Position numbers and translations under genes: made by a program. From NCBI RefSeq assembly GCF_004959935.1, contig NZ_SMYN01000004.1, positions 248,001 to 312,000 of the forward strand: a stretch of 64,000 nucleotides of DNA, written 5' to 3'. The notes beneath the pieces were generated by a model. It did not search any database. It saw nothing but the letters and a program-made list of their open reading frames with translations, and was not told where the DNA came from. Within the stretch, counting starts at the first letter, position 1. Every line of letters starts with the position of its first letter. This document shows positions 44,948-54,426 of this stretch, piece by piece. This stretch comes from Falsirhodobacter xinxiangensis (GTDB lineage Bacteria > Pseudomonadota > Alphaproteobacteria > Rhodobacterales > Rhodobacteraceae).

Positions 44948-45279
44948 TTACCACCGAGTTTTCCAAAGGCGTCTGCCTTGTCGATCCGAACATGTCGCGC
45001 CTGACCGCAGCCACCGCCGCCGGCTTCAAGGACGAGGTGGCAGCCCTGATCGATGCCGGGAACGACCGGCTGGTGCTGGATTTTGCCAATGTCTCCTTCG
45101 TCGACTCCTCGGGGCTGGGGGCGCTGGTGGGCTTGCTGAAAAAGGTCGGCAACCGGGGCGAGATCGTGCTGTGCGGCTTGGGCGACAGCGTGGTGCAGCT
45201 GTTCCGCATCACCCGCATGGACCGGGTGTTCAAGTCTTTCCCCGACCGCGCGCAGGCGCTTCAGATGCTGGACGCATGA
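44944..45279 (+). CDS. STAS-domain anti-sigma factor antagonist (RsbV/SpoIIAA-like)
   Basis: The 111-residue STAS protein has the phosphorylatable serine in FVDSSGLGALVGLL (Ser55). It would bind the RsbW-like ATPase when unphosphorylated. Translation appears to start at TTG (44944), overlapping the stop of the phosphatase gene, with AAGGAG nine bases upstream. No ATG or GTG is available in the right place, so translation may be weak or coupled. Confidence 0.88.
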   Translation: MITTEFSKGVCLVDPNMSRLTAATAAGFKDEVAALIDAGNDRLVLDFANVSFVDSSGLGALVGLLKKVGNRGEIVLCGLGDSVVQLFRITRMDRVFKSFPDRAQALQMLDA

Positions 45280-45280
45280 C

Positions 45281-45664
45281 ATGGACCCCATGCGGTTCCG
45301 CATGCCGGTCGAACTGGAGGCGATCGACCGCATCGCACCGAAGCTCCGCGATGCCGCCGCCGCCCATCTGCCCGAGGATCGCCTGATCGCGCTGGAAATC
45401 GCGCTGGTCGAGGCGCTGAGCAACATCGTGCGCCACGGCCATCCGGCGGGCGAGGTGGAGATCGCGCTTCGTTTCGGCGCCGGGGTCGAGGTCGAGATCG
45501 TGGATGTCGGCAACCCCATCCCGCCGGGGCTGCTGGAGGCGGAGGCGCCGGACGATCCGCTGGCCGAAAGCGGGCGGGGGCTGGCGCTGATCCGCACCTG
45601 CGCGGACGATCTGCGATATGAAAGCGGCGAGGGGCGCAACCGCCTGACGCTGACCTTTCGATGA
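45281..45664 (+). CDS. RsbW-like ATP-binding anti-sigma factor / serine kinase
   Basis: The 127-residue GHKL-type ATPase has the N box ALEIALVEALSNIVRHGHP, a D-x-G segment DVGNPIPPG and the glycine-rich SGRGLALIRTCADDL. It is expected to phosphorylate the STAS protein and to bind an output partner. No sigma factor gene is in this operon, so the partner may be a sigma factor elsewhere or a non-sigma target. It overlaps the kinase gene downstream by four bases. Confidence 0.87.
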   Translation: MDPMRFRMPVELEAIDRIAPKLRDAAAAHLPEDRLIALEIALVEALSNIVRHGHPAGEVEIALRFGAGVEVEIVDVGNPIPPGLLEAEAPDDPLAESGRGLALIRTCADDLRYESGEGRNRLTLTFR

Positions 45665-48543
45665 GGCGTTCGCTGCGGACCGGGTTCAACTTCATCGCGC
45701 TGGTCTGCATTCTTGCCATCGCCGTGATCGTGGCCGCGCCGTTCCTTTTGCGGCAGGAGGTCGAATCCACCGACATAACCGCGACCCGGACCGAGTTGTT
45801 CGATCTGCAGCTTTCCTACAACAACGCGCGGATCGCGGCGGATGCGTGGCTGCGCGGCGACGGGGGGGCGTTGCTGCTGCTGGCCGAACAGGCGCGGCTG
45901 CTTCAGCATCGCACCAACGTCTTCCTGTCGCGCCCCGGCATCGCCGAGATGCTGACCGAGGATGCCGAGCCGCTGCGCCGCATGGCGCGGGTTCTGGCCG
46001 ACCGGCTCCGGACGGGGGCGCAGGACGATGTGCTGACGGCCGAAGGTGCGGGGCTTGTCGCGCAGGCCATCGTCGATCAGGGGACGGATTTTGCGCGCTA
46101 TGTCTCGGGGACGTTCCACCGTTTCGGGGCCAGCGTCGCGCAGGAGCGGACCCGCGTCGAGGGGCTGCGCAACACCGTCCAGCGGCTGTCGGGGTTGATG
46201 TTGGTCGTCGCCGCGGCGGCGGCCATCGTGCTTCTGTCCCAGCGGCGGCGGCTGCATGAAAGCGAGGGCACCTTGCGATCGGCCGTTCAGGATCTGGCAG
46301 ACGCGCACCGGATCGCGCGGATCGGATCGTTCCGCTGGGATTTCGAGCGGGACGAGGTGCGCTGGTCGCCCCAGCTTGCCGATATCTTCGGCCTTCCGCC
46401 CGGCGGGCGCATGACCGGGGCAGAGTTCGAGGCGCTGGTCCATCCCGACGATCTGGAACGGCTGCGCGAAAGCGAAAAGGCCACCCTGTCGCGCGCCGAG
46501 GCCAGCGGGATGCCCGCGCAGCGCGAGATCACCTATCGCCTGTGCCGCCCCGACGGGGTGGAGGTGGAGGTCCATGCGATTTCGGAAATACTGTCGGACG
46601 AGGCGGGCAAGCCCCTGCGCATGACCTCGACCGTGCGGGACGTGACGGACGAGGTCGCCCGCAAACGTGCCCTTGCCGAAAGCGAGCGGACGCTGGCCGA
46701 GGCGCAGCGCATATCGCAGCTGGGCAGTTTCCGCCGCATCGTCGCCACGGGCGAGGTGTCGTGGTCGCCGCAGCTTCGCCGCCTGTTCGGCGTGCCGCCT
46801 GGCGCGCCTTTGCCGGGGATGGAGGATCTGGTCCACCCCGAGGATATTCCCGATCTGAAGGGGCGGCTGGACAGGCTTCTGCGCCCCGGCCCGCCCGGCG
46901 GCACCCGCCCCGCCGCCATCGAATGCCGGATGATCCACCGCGATGGATCGATCCGTTTCGTGCGCGGCGCGGCAGAGATGTCCTATGACGCGCGCGGACG
47001 GGCCGCCGTGCTGACCGGCACCCTGCGCGACGTGACCTCCGAGGTGGAACAGCACCTTGCCCTGACCCGCGCGGTCGAGGAGGCCCACCGCGCCAACGCC
47101 GCGAAAAGCGAGTTTCTGGCGGTGATGAGCCACGAGCTTCGCACCCCGATGAACGGCGTGATCGGGATGCTGACCGTGCTGGCCGAAGACGGTCTGACCC
47201 CGCAGCAGCGGATGCAGGTCGAGGTCGCGCGGTCCAGCGCGGATGCGCTTCTGGTGATACTGAACGACATTCTGGACATGTCGAAGATCGAGGCGGGCCG
47301 GATGACGCTGGCCGCCGCCCCGTTCCAGCTTCGTCCGCTGATGCGCGGCGTGGCGGAACTTTATCGCGGGCAGGCCTCGACCAAGGGGTTGGAGATCGGC
47401 TGCCGGATCGATGACGACGTCGCCGACTGGCTGGAGGGCGATTCCGGGCGGCTGCGCCAGGTGCTTCTGAACCTTGTCAGCAATGCGGTGAAGTTCACGC
47501 AGCAAGGCCGCGTCGATCTGGAGGCAAGCAGCAAGGGCGAGCCGGGCCGCATCCGCTTTGCGGTGCGCGATACCGGCCCCGGAATCCCGCCCGACCGTCA
47601 CGATCAGGTCTTCGGGCGCTTCAACCAGCTGGACGCCTCCTATACCCGGCGCTTCGGGGGGACGGGGCTGGGGCTGGCGATCTGCAAGAACCTCGTCGAG
47701 CTGATGGGAGGCGAGATCGGGTTCGAGAGCACCCCCGGCAAGGGCACCGTCTTTTACGCCGAGATCGCCTTTCCGCTGGCCGATCCGGTCGAGGAGGCGG
47801 GCGGCGTGCAGGCCCCGGCGGCGCAGCAGCTTCGCATATTGGTGGCCGAGGACAATTCGATCAACCAGATGGTCGCGCGGATGCTTCTGGACCGGCTGGG
47901 CCATCGCGCGCAGATCGTCGGCGATGGGCTGGCCGCGATCGAGGCAGCGGGGCAGGGCGTGCATGATGCCGTGCTGATGGATGTGTCGATGCCCGGTCTG
48001 GACGGGATGGAGGCGACGCGCCGCATCCGCGCGCTGCCCGGACCTGCGGGGCAGGTGCCGATCATCGGCCTGACCGCCCATGTCGGGGTGCAGGAAAAGG
48101 CCGACTGCATCGCCGCGGGCATGAACGAGGTGCTGGGCAAGCCCATCCAGAAGACAGAGTTGCAGGCCGCGCTTCTGCGCCACCTTGCCCCGGGCGTGCC
48201 GCAGGGATTGCCGCAGGACGCCATCGCCGCACTGCGCGAGGATTTCGGCGACGAGGGCCTGTCGGGGCTGATCGCCGCGGGCATTGCCGACATCAGGCGG
48301 CATCTTGCGGTCCTTGCCGCGCCCGAGCCGGACGGCGCCGAAGTGGCCCGCGCCTTTCATTCCATCGCCGGGATCGTCGGCACCTTCGGCCTGACGGATA
48401 CGCGCCATTCCGCACAACGGCTGGAGGGAATGGTGCGCGATGGCCACGCGAATGAGGCGAAGCGCATCTTCGAGGTGGATTTGCACGAAAACTTGATGCA
48501 CTTTTTAGGAGAACTATCTGATCTGAAAACAACTCTGGATTAA
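45661..48543 (+). CDS. Hybrid sensor histidine kinase with PAS, REC and HPt domains
   Basis: A 960-residue membrane kinase. It has an N-terminal helix (about 10-30), an extracytoplasmic helical sensor, a second helix (about 178-198) and two PAS domains (about 215-335 and 345-465). The dimerisation/phospho-acceptor domain has His491 in [16 protein letters not shown], and the ATPase domain contains [13 protein letters not shown] and [14 protein letters not shown] receiver follows with Asp774 in [14 protein letters not shown], then an HPt domain with His900 in AFHSIAG. The full phosphorelay could feed the REC-PP2C protein encoded three genes upstream. Confidence 0.92.
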   Translation: MRRSLRTGFNFIALVCILAIAVIVAAPFLLRQEVESTDITATRTELFDLQLSYNNARIAADAWLRGDGGALLLLAEQARLLQHRTNVFLSRPGIAEMLTEDAEPLRRMARVLADRLRTGAQDDVLTAEGAGLVAQAIVDQGTDFARYVSGTFHRFGASVAQERTRVEGLRNTVQRLSGLMLVVAAAAAIVLLSQRRRLHESEGTLRSAVQDLADAHRIARIGSFRWDFERDEVRWSPQLADIFGLPPGGRMTGAEFEALVHPDDLERLRESEKATLSRAEASGMPAQREITYRLCRPDGVEVEVHAISEILSDEAGKPLRMTSTVRDVTDEVARKRALAESERTLAEAQRISQLGSFRRIVATGEVSWSPQLRRLFGVPPGAPLPGMEDLVHPEDIPDLKGRLDRLLRPGPPGGTRPAAIECRMIHRDGSIRFVRGAAEMSYDARGRAAVLTGTLRDVTSEVEQHLALTRAVEEAHRANAAKSEFLAVMSHELRTPMNGVIGMLTVLAEDGLTPQQRMQVEVARSSADALLVILNDILDMSKIEAGRMTLAAAPFQLRPLMRGVAELYRGQASTKGLEIGCRIDDDVADWLEGDSGRLRQVLLNLVSNAVKFTQQGRVDLEASSKGEPGRIRFAVRDTGPGIPPDRHDQVFGRFNQLDASYTRRFGGTGLGLAICKNLVELMGGEIGFESTPGKGTVFYAEIAFPLADPVEEAGGVQAPAAQQLRILVAEDNSINQMVARMLLDRLGHRAQIVGDGLAAIEAAGQGVHDAVLMDVSMPGLDGMEATRRIRALPGPAGQVPIIGLTAHVGVQEKADCIAAGMNEVLGKPIQKTELQAALLRHLAPGVPQGLPQDAIAALREDFGDEGLSGLIAAGIADIRRHLAVLAAPEPDGAEVARAFHSIAGIVGTFGLTDTRHSAQRLEGMVRDGHANEAKRIFEVDLHENLMHFLGELSDLKTTLD

Positions 48544-48563
48544 CCGAAGCGCGAGGGACGGTG

Positions 48564-50171
48564 ATGAGAGGCAGACAACGAAGGTTCACCTCGGCGTTGC
48601 TGCTTGCCACAAGCCTCGTCTGCGCCGTGCCGCCGGCCTTTTCCCAAGACGATCCACCGGCCCTTGCCGATCCGGCGGTGCCCTTCGGTCGCAGCGGCCC
48701 GCTGACCCAACGCGAGCGGGCGATGGCGGAAACCGCGTGGTCCTATTTCGTGCTGCGCTTTCAGGAGGAGACGGGCCTCGTCAACGCCGTCGGTTCCTAT
48801 CCTTCGACGACCATGTGGGACACCGGATCATACGTCAGCGCGCTGGTTTCGGCATACGAACTTGGGATCATCGACAAGCGGGAATTCGACCGCCGCGCGA
48901 ACCTGCTGATTTCGACCCTGCGGAACCTGAGCCTGTTCCGGGGCGAATTGCCCAACAAGGTCTATAACACCGAAACCGGGGCCAAGGTGAACTATGCCAA
49001 CCAGCCCGGCGAGGTCGGCTTTTCCGTGCTGGATATCGGGCGGCTTCTGGTCTGGCTGAAGATCATGAAGGAACGCTATCCCTATCTGGCGAACAGCATC
49101 GACAACATCCCGATGCGCTGGAACTACTGCAACCTTGCCAATGATGACGGACGCTTGTTCGGCTCGCTCGTGTCCGGCAATGGCGAGACGCGCTATGTGC
49201 AGGAAGGGCGGCTGGGATACGAGGAATACGCCGCCAAGGGGTTCGCGCTGTGGGGGTTCGACCCGCATGCGGCGCTGGAAGCCGGGCCTTACACCTACAC
49301 CACCATCTATGACATCGAAGTGCCGGTGGATGCCCGCGATCCGCGCATCTTCAACAACCAGAACTACGTCTTGACCGAGGGCTATCTTCTGGACGGGCTG
49401 GAACTGGGCTGGGACCTGCCGAACGACAAGGACAGCGGCCCGGGGCTTGCGTCGCATGGCTGGCGGGCGGAATTTGCCAACCGCATCTATCTGGTGCAGC
49501 AGCGGCGGTTCGAGCGGACGGGCATCCTGACCGCACGGTCCGAGCATCAGGTCGAAGGCGCACCCTATTTCGTCTATGACACGATCTTTGCCGATGGATA
49601 CCCGTGGAACACGCTGGACCCCAGCGACGTGTATCAGCCCGACCGCGCCGCCATCGCGGCCAAGGCGGCGGTGGGCATGTGGGCACTGTGGGAGACGCCC
49701 TATACCGACCTTCTGTTCGAATCCGTGGCCGACCTGTCGGAGGAGGAGGGCGGCTTCTACGAAGGCGTCTACGAGAACGGCAACGGGTTCATCCCGCTGC
49801 ATACGGCCAACAACAACGGCATCATCCTTGCCGCGCTGCTTTACAAGGCGCAGGGGCCGATCCTGCAATACCGCAACGACAATACGCAGGTCTGGGACAC
49901 GGCCTTCGAATATACCGATATCCGCGCACGACGCTGCATGCCCGATCCGAAGATCGTCGAACCCGTCTGCTGCAACTGCGCGCCGGCGCAATCCGCGCCG
50001 CAGGTTCCGGCCAGCGCGTTCCAGTTCTGCCGCGTCGTGCCCGAAGCGGGCGGCATCGCCGCCAGCACCTGTGGGGTGGAAAAGCATCTGGTTCCGCCGC
50101 CCGAAATCGCCGCCGTGCCGCCGCAGGCCTGCCGCGCGCCGGGGCTGACCGATGCGGAGGTGCCGGAATGA
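48564..50171 (+). CDS. DUF3131 protein, secreted, with cysteine-rich tail
   Basis: The 535-residue protein has a signal peptide (RRFTSALLLATSLVCAVPPA) and a DUF3131 domain marked by YPSTTMWDTGSYVSALVSAY, LPNKVYNTETGAKVNYANQ and GRLGYEEYAAKGFALWGFD. The helical toroid suggested by these repeats resembles glucoamylase-like domains, but activity is not established. The C-terminal 90 residues hold about eight cysteines, including a CCNC cluster, which the paralogue lacks. ATG is preferred over the adjacent GTG. It starts 20 bases after the kinase stop, so it is probably in the same operon. Confidence 0.83.
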   Translation: MRGRQRRFTSALLLATSLVCAVPPAFSQDDPPALADPAVPFGRSGPLTQRERAMAETAWSYFVLRFQEETGLVNAVGSYPSTTMWDTGSYVSALVSAYELGIIDKREFDRRANLLISTLRNLSLFRGELPNKVYNTETGAKVNYANQPGEVGFSVLDIGRLLVWLKIMKERYPYLANSIDNIPMRWNYCNLANDDGRLFGSLVSGNGETRYVQEGRLGYEEYAAKGFALWGFDPHAALEAGPYTYTTIYDIEVPVDARDPRIFNNQNYVLTEGYLLDGLELGWDLPNDKDSGPGLASHGWRAEFANRIYLVQQRRFERTGILTARSEHQVEGAPYFVYDTIFADGYPWNTLDPSDVYQPDRAAIAAKAAVGMWALWETPYTDLLFESVADLSEEEGGFYEGVYENGNGFIPLHTANNNGIILAALLYKAQGPILQYRNDNTQVWDTAFEYTDIRARRCMPDPKIVEPVCCNCAPAQSAPQVPASAFQFCRVVPEAGGIAASTCGVEKHLVPPPEIAAVPPQACRAPGLTDAEVPE

Positions 50172-51289
50172 ACGCGCCCAAGGCCCGGCTTGTGTGGTTC
50201 GATGCCAACCGCGCCCTGGCGGCGGTCGGGGTCGTGCTGATCCACTGCACCACCGATTTCTCCGGCACCGTCTTTCCCAATGCCGAACCCGCGGACCGCA
50301 CCATCCCTGTCCTGCTGCGGTCCATCGCCGAGCTTTCGGGGTCGGAGATGTTCTTCACCTTCTCGCTGTTTCTGATGGCGTTCAAGCTGGACCGACGCCG
50401 CCCGGAATATGGCGAGGCGATCCGCGAACAGGCGCGCAGGCTTCTGGTGCCGTTTCTGGTCTGGACGGTCTTCTATGCCTTCTTCCGGCTGCTGAAGGCG
50501 AACGAGTTCGGTTACGGGCAGGCGATCTGGGACCAGCTTTCGCGGCCCGCGTCCTGGGCCGGGTATCTGGCCTTGGGCGAGGCGCAGTATCACATGCACT
50601 TCCTGCCCACCCTGTTCCTTCTGTTCCTGTTCTTTCCGGTGATGCGGCTGGGGCAGCGTTATCCGATCTTCGGGCTGTGCGTGATCGCCGCGCTGGGGGT
50701 GATGCAATACGCTCAGGGCTGGGTCTGGGGGCTGGGGCTGGAGCCTGACCTGCGCGATTTCGCGATCCGGGCAATCAAGGTGATGGCCTATGTCGCCTAT
50801 GGCATCGCGGCCTTCTCGCTGTTCGGGCTGTGGAAGGAAGGTATCCCGCGCGGGGAATCCCGTCTGCTGCGGCGCGGGGCGATGTGGCTGGTGGTGCTGG
50901 CATGGCTGGCGACGCTGCCTGCCTTTGGCGAGGCGTGGATGACCGGGCGTTACGCGGTGCGGGAAAGCTGGGCGTTCTATGGCCATTTCCTGATGCCGCT
51001 GGTGGTCTTCACCGTGTTCATGGCCAGCCAGTATGGCGAATGGTCCCCACGGTGGAGCAGGCTGGCGAAATATACCTTCGGCGTCTATCTGATCCATCCG
51101 GCGGTGATCGACCTTTATGACATCGCGATGCACCGCGCCGCGCTGACGCAGATCGAGCCGTGGATCATCGTGACGACGCGCTTCGCCTTTGCGCTTCCGG
51201 GGGCCTTCGCGGTGGCTTGGATCATCTCGAAGATCCCGTTTCTGGCATGGACCATCGGGCTTGGGCCTGCGCCGTGGGAACGGAAATGA
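50168..51289 (+). CDS. Acyltransferase-3 family membrane protein
   Basis: A 373-residue multi-pass inner-membrane protein of the OafA/WcaH-like O-acyltransferase family. It opens with VWFDANRALAAVGVVLIHCT, whose His is the usual catalytic one. It contains YHMHFLPTLFLLFLFFPVMR and ends with KYTFGVYLIHPAVIDL. It is likely to O-acylate the polysaccharide made by the neighbouring glycosyltransferase. It overlaps both neighbours by four bases. Confidence 0.88.
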   Translation: MNAPKARLVWFDANRALAAVGVVLIHCTTDFSGTVFPNAEPADRTIPVLLRSIAELSGSEMFFTFSLFLMAFKLDRRRPEYGEAIREQARRLLVPFLVWTVFYAFFRLLKANEFGYGQAIWDQLSRPASWAGYLALGEAQYHMHFLPTLFLLFLFFPVMRLGQRYPIFGLCVIAALGVMQYAQGWVWGLGLEPDLRDFAIRAIKVMAYVAYGIAAFSLFGLWKEGIPRGESRLLRRGAMWLVVLAWLATLPAFGEAWMTGRYAVRESWAFYGHFLMPLVVFTVFMASQYGEWSPRWSRLAKYTFGVYLIHPAVIDLYDIAMHRAALTQIEPWIIVTTRFAFALPGAFAVAWIISKIPFLAWTIGLGPAPWERK

Positions 51290-53106
51290 GCGACTTCTAT
51301 TTCACGAAGTTCGAACATCGCCGCCCGCCCGAGCCACTGCGATACTCGGCGGTGCGCGAGGGGGTGTGGCAGTTCCTTGCCACGCTCAGCCTCGTGCTGG
51401 GGGGATGGTATATCCTGTTCCGCTGGACCTCGTCGCTGAACCATGACGCGATGTGGTTCGCGGTGCCGCTGGTGCTGGCGGAAACCTTCGCCTTCGTCGG
51501 GCTGATCCTGTTCACGATCAACCTGTGGCAGGATCAGCCGGTGGTCATCCCCGACGCACCCGCCCTGATCGAAGATGTGGACCCCGGCAATCCAGAGCCG
51601 GGTCGCCCCATCGCGGTGGACGTGCTGTTCGCGACCTATAACGAAGACCCGGAGCTGGTGCGCTTGGGCATCATTGATGCCAAGGCCGTCGAATATCCCC
51701 ATCCCATCGACATCCGCATCCATATCCTCGACGACGGTCGTCGCCCCGAAATGCGCGCGGTCTGCGATCAGGAGGGCGTGAACTACATCACCCGCGCCAC
51801 CAACGAGGGTTACAAGGCCGGGAACCTTCGCAACGCGATGGAGAAGACCTCGGGCGATTTCCTTGTCATCTGCGATGCGGATACGCGGCCCTTTCCGACG
51901 ATCCTGACCCATACGCTGGGCCATTTCCGCGATCCGAAGATGGCTTGGGTGCAGACGCCGCAATGGTTCTACGACCTGCCCGAAGGCGAGCGTCTGCCCG
52001 CCCGGTTGGGCCGACGCCTTGGCGCGCCGGGGCGGTGGCTGGGGCGCGGGATCGAGGGGGTGCTCGGCGAGATCACCTTCGGCGCGGACCCGTTCGTGAG
52101 CGATCCGCAGATGTTCTATGACGTGATCCTGCGCCGCCGGAACCGCGCCAATGCCGCCTTTTGCTGCGGCGCAGGCTCGATCCACCGGCGCGAGGCGGTG
52201 ATGGAGGCCGCGCTGCGCAGCTTCGGCGCCAGCGTCGAACGCCGCGTGCTGCAGACCGAGGAGGAGGTGACCCTTGCCAGCCGCGAAAGATCCGTCGCCC
52301 CTGAATTGATGGAAGCGATCCGCACCGAAGCCGTGGTGGCCGAGGTGCTGACCCCGTATCGTTTCCATGTGTCCGAAGACATCTACACCTCCATCGTGCT
52401 GCATGCGGATCGCGAGCGGGGGTGGAAATCGGTCCTGCACCCGACCATCGAGAGCCGGATGCTGTCGCCGCAGGACCTGCTGTCATGGACGATCCAGCGG
52501 TTCAAATACGCGGGTGGCAGCCTTGATATCCTGTTCCACGACAACCCGCTGTTCCGCCCCGGCCTGACCTTTGCGCAGCGGCTGATGTATGGATCGACCT
52601 TCTGGTCCTATCTGGGGTCGATCTGGAACCTGATCTTTCTGATCGCGCCCGCCGTCTATCTGTTCACCGGGGTCGCGCCGGTTTCGGCATATACGGTGGA
52701 ATTCTTCGTCCATGTGATCCCGTTCCTGCTGGTTCTGGAACTGGCCACGATGGTCGGGACGTGGGGGATCGCGGGTTATGCCGCCAAGACGTCGTATCTG
52801 GCGTTCTTTCCCATCGGGCTGAAGGCGCTGAAGGCGGTTCTGTCCGGGCAGAAGATCTCGTTCCCCGTCACGCCCAAGGATCGCCAGTCGGGGCGGTTCC
52901 TGCATCTGGTGCGCCCGCAGCTTGCCATCGTCGTGCTGACGGTCGCCTCGGTCGTCTGGGCGTCGGGCTGGCTGATCGCGGGACGGGGGGACTGGACGCT
53001 GGCGGGCGTGGTGACGAACGGGCTTTGGGGCCTGAACAACTGCATGGCGATGGGCGGGATGATCGCCGCCGCGCTGTGGCAACCCGAGGAAACGGAGGGA
53101 GCATGA
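51286..53106 (+). CDS. Cellulose-synthase-like family 2 glycosyltransferase
   Basis: The 606-residue processive-type glycosyltransferase has two N-terminal helices, a cytoplasmic GT-A domain and about four to five C-terminal helices. Catalytic landmarks are Asp149/Asp150 in ILDDGRR, the DxD Asp197/Asp199 in CDADT and Glu364-Asp365 in VSEDIYTS. The QxxRW motif appears as QRFKY (404-408), with Lys and Tyr in place of Arg and Trp. No PilZ domain follows, so direct cyclic-di-GMP control as in BcsA is unlikely. The sugar polymer is unknown; cellulose is not proven. Confidence 0.87.
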   Translation: MSDFYFTKFEHRRPPEPLRYSAVREGVWQFLATLSLVLGGWYILFRWTSSLNHDAMWFAVPLVLAETFAFVGLILFTINLWQDQPVVIPDAPALIEDVDPGNPEPGRPIAVDVLFATYNEDPELVRLGIIDAKAVEYPHPIDIRIHILDDGRRPEMRAVCDQEGVNYITRATNEGYKAGNLRNAMEKTSGDFLVICDADTRPFPTILTHTLGHFRDPKMAWVQTPQWFYDLPEGERLPARLGRRLGAPGRWLGRGIEGVLGEITFGADPFVSDPQMFYDVILRRRNRANAAFCCGAGSIHRREAVMEAALRSFGASVERRVLQTEEEVTLASRERSVAPELMEAIRTEAVVAEVLTPYRFHVSEDIYTSIVLHADRERGWKSVLHPTIESRMLSPQDLLSWTIQRFKYAGGSLDILFHDNPLFRPGLTFAQRLMYGSTFWSYLGSIWNLIFLIAPAVYLFTGVAPVSAYTVEFFVHVIPFLLVLELATMVGTWGIAGYAAKTSYLAFFPIGLKALKAVLSGQKISFPVTPKDRQSGRFLHLVRPQLAIVVLTVASVVWASGWLIAGRGDWTLAGVVTNGLWGLNNCMAMGGMIAAALWQPEETEGA

Positions 53107-54425
53107 GCTTTCGCAGGAACCTTGCGCGGGCGCGCAGCCATATCATCTTCATCGTCGCGCTTCTGGCCGGGCTGGCGCTGGAGCTGCATCTGGAAGGGCT
53201 GCTGCGAAATCCCTTCGCCGCGCCCGCCCAGCCCGAACCCTTGGATCAGATCGAGGCGGTGCCGATGCCGCTGGCCGTTCCCGGCCCGCCCTCCGAGGCC
53301 GATCTTGAACAGGCGCGCACCGCATGGCGCTATTTCCAGAACAACATCCATCCCGAAACCGGCCTTGCCAATTCCGCCGACCAATATCCATCGACCACCA
53401 TGTGGGAGACGGGGTCGTTCCTGATCGCGCTGATTTCGGCCCACCGGCTTCAGATCGTGGACGATGCCGAGGTGGAGGCCCGCCTGACCCGCGCGTTGGA
53501 AAGCCTTGCCCGCATTCCGCTGTTCGAAGACAGCCTGCCGAACAAGGCCTATGACGTGCGCAGCCTTGCGATGGTGAATTACCAGAACCAGCCCACCGCC
53601 ATCGGCCTTGGCTGGTCCGCGCTGGACATGGCGCGGCTTTTGTCGGCGCTGGAGGCGGTCGAGCGGAACTATCCCGACCAAGCGGGGCGGGTGGATGCGG
53701 TCCTGTCGCGTTTCGATCTGGCGCGGTTGGTGCGCGAGGGGCGGCTGAACGGGTCCAACGTGACCGACGGGCTGACCGTCGAACATCAGGAGGGGCGGAT
53801 CGGATACGAGCAATATGGCGGCAAGGCGCTGATGCTCTATGGCCTTGACGCGCTGCATGCGGTGGGGATCGAGGATAACCTCGTGGTGCGCGACGTGGGC
53901 GGCGTGACGGTTCCGGCGGATGGGCGGTTGAACCGCAATCAGGTTCCGGCCTTCATCACCAGCGAGCCGTTCATTCTGGACGGGCTGGAATTCGGCTTCG
54001 ACGGCACCTCGCATCGCTTCGCCTCGGCGGTCTATCTTGCGCAGGAGATGCGCTATCGCGAGACGGGCGTACTGACGGCGGTGACAGAGGGGCACATCTC
54101 GGAAGCGCCCTATTTCGCCTATGCCACCGTCTGGGGCGGGGGCGCGCCCTGGGCCGTGCTGACGCTGGCGGGGGATCGGCTGGACAGCCGCCGCACGCTG
54201 AGCGTCAAGGCCGCCTTCGGCTGGGACGCGCTGTTCGACACGGGATATACGGACGAATTGCTGGCGGGCGTCGCCGCGCTAGCCGACCCGCAGAAAGGCT
54301 GGCCCGAGGGGCTTTATGAAGCGTCGGGCGAGGTGAACGACAGCTTCACCGCGAATACGAATGCGGTGGTGCTGGCCTCGATCGCGTTCCGCAGCCACGG
54401 GCCGCTTCTGGCCGTGGGGAAATGA
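53103..54425 (+). CDS. DUF3131 protein, membrane-anchored paralogue
   Basis: The 440-residue protein has an uncleaved-looking N-terminal helix (HIIFIVALLAGLALELHLEG) and a DUF3131 domain paralogous to that encoded at 48564-50171: YPSTTMWETGSFLIALISA, LPNKAYDVRSLAMVNYQNQ and GRIGYEQYGGKALMLYGLD. It lacks the Cys-rich tail. The anchor suggests it works at the periplasmic face of the inner membrane next to the glycosyltransferase, whose gene it overlaps. Confidence 0.84.
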   Translation: MSFRRNLARARSHIIFIVALLAGLALELHLEGLLRNPFAAPAQPEPLDQIEAVPMPLAVPGPPSEADLEQARTAWRYFQNNIHPETGLANSADQYPSTTMWETGSFLIALISAHRLQIVDDAEVEARLTRALESLARIPLFEDSLPNKAYDVRSLAMVNYQNQPTAIGLGWSALDMARLLSALEAVERNYPDQAGRVDAVLSRFDLARLVREGRLNGSNVTDGLTVEHQEGRIGYEQYGGKALMLYGLDALHAVGIEDNLVVRDVGGVTVPADGRLNRNQVPAFITSEPFILDGLEFGFDGTSHRFASAVYLAQEMRYRETGVLTAVTEGHISEAPYFAYATVWGGGAPWAVLTLAGDRLDSRRTLSVKAAFGWDALFDTGYTDELLAGVAALADPQKGWPEGLYEASGEVNDSFTANTNAVVLASIAFRSHGPLLAVGK

Positions 54426-54426
54426 C

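Noticed and set aside
44884-48501. A 1205-codon open frame on the minus strand opposite the hybrid kinase
   Set aside because: Its translation is low-complexity and shows no domain, while the plus strand encodes clear PAS, kinase, REC and HPt domains. Long antisense frames are common in GC-rich genes.
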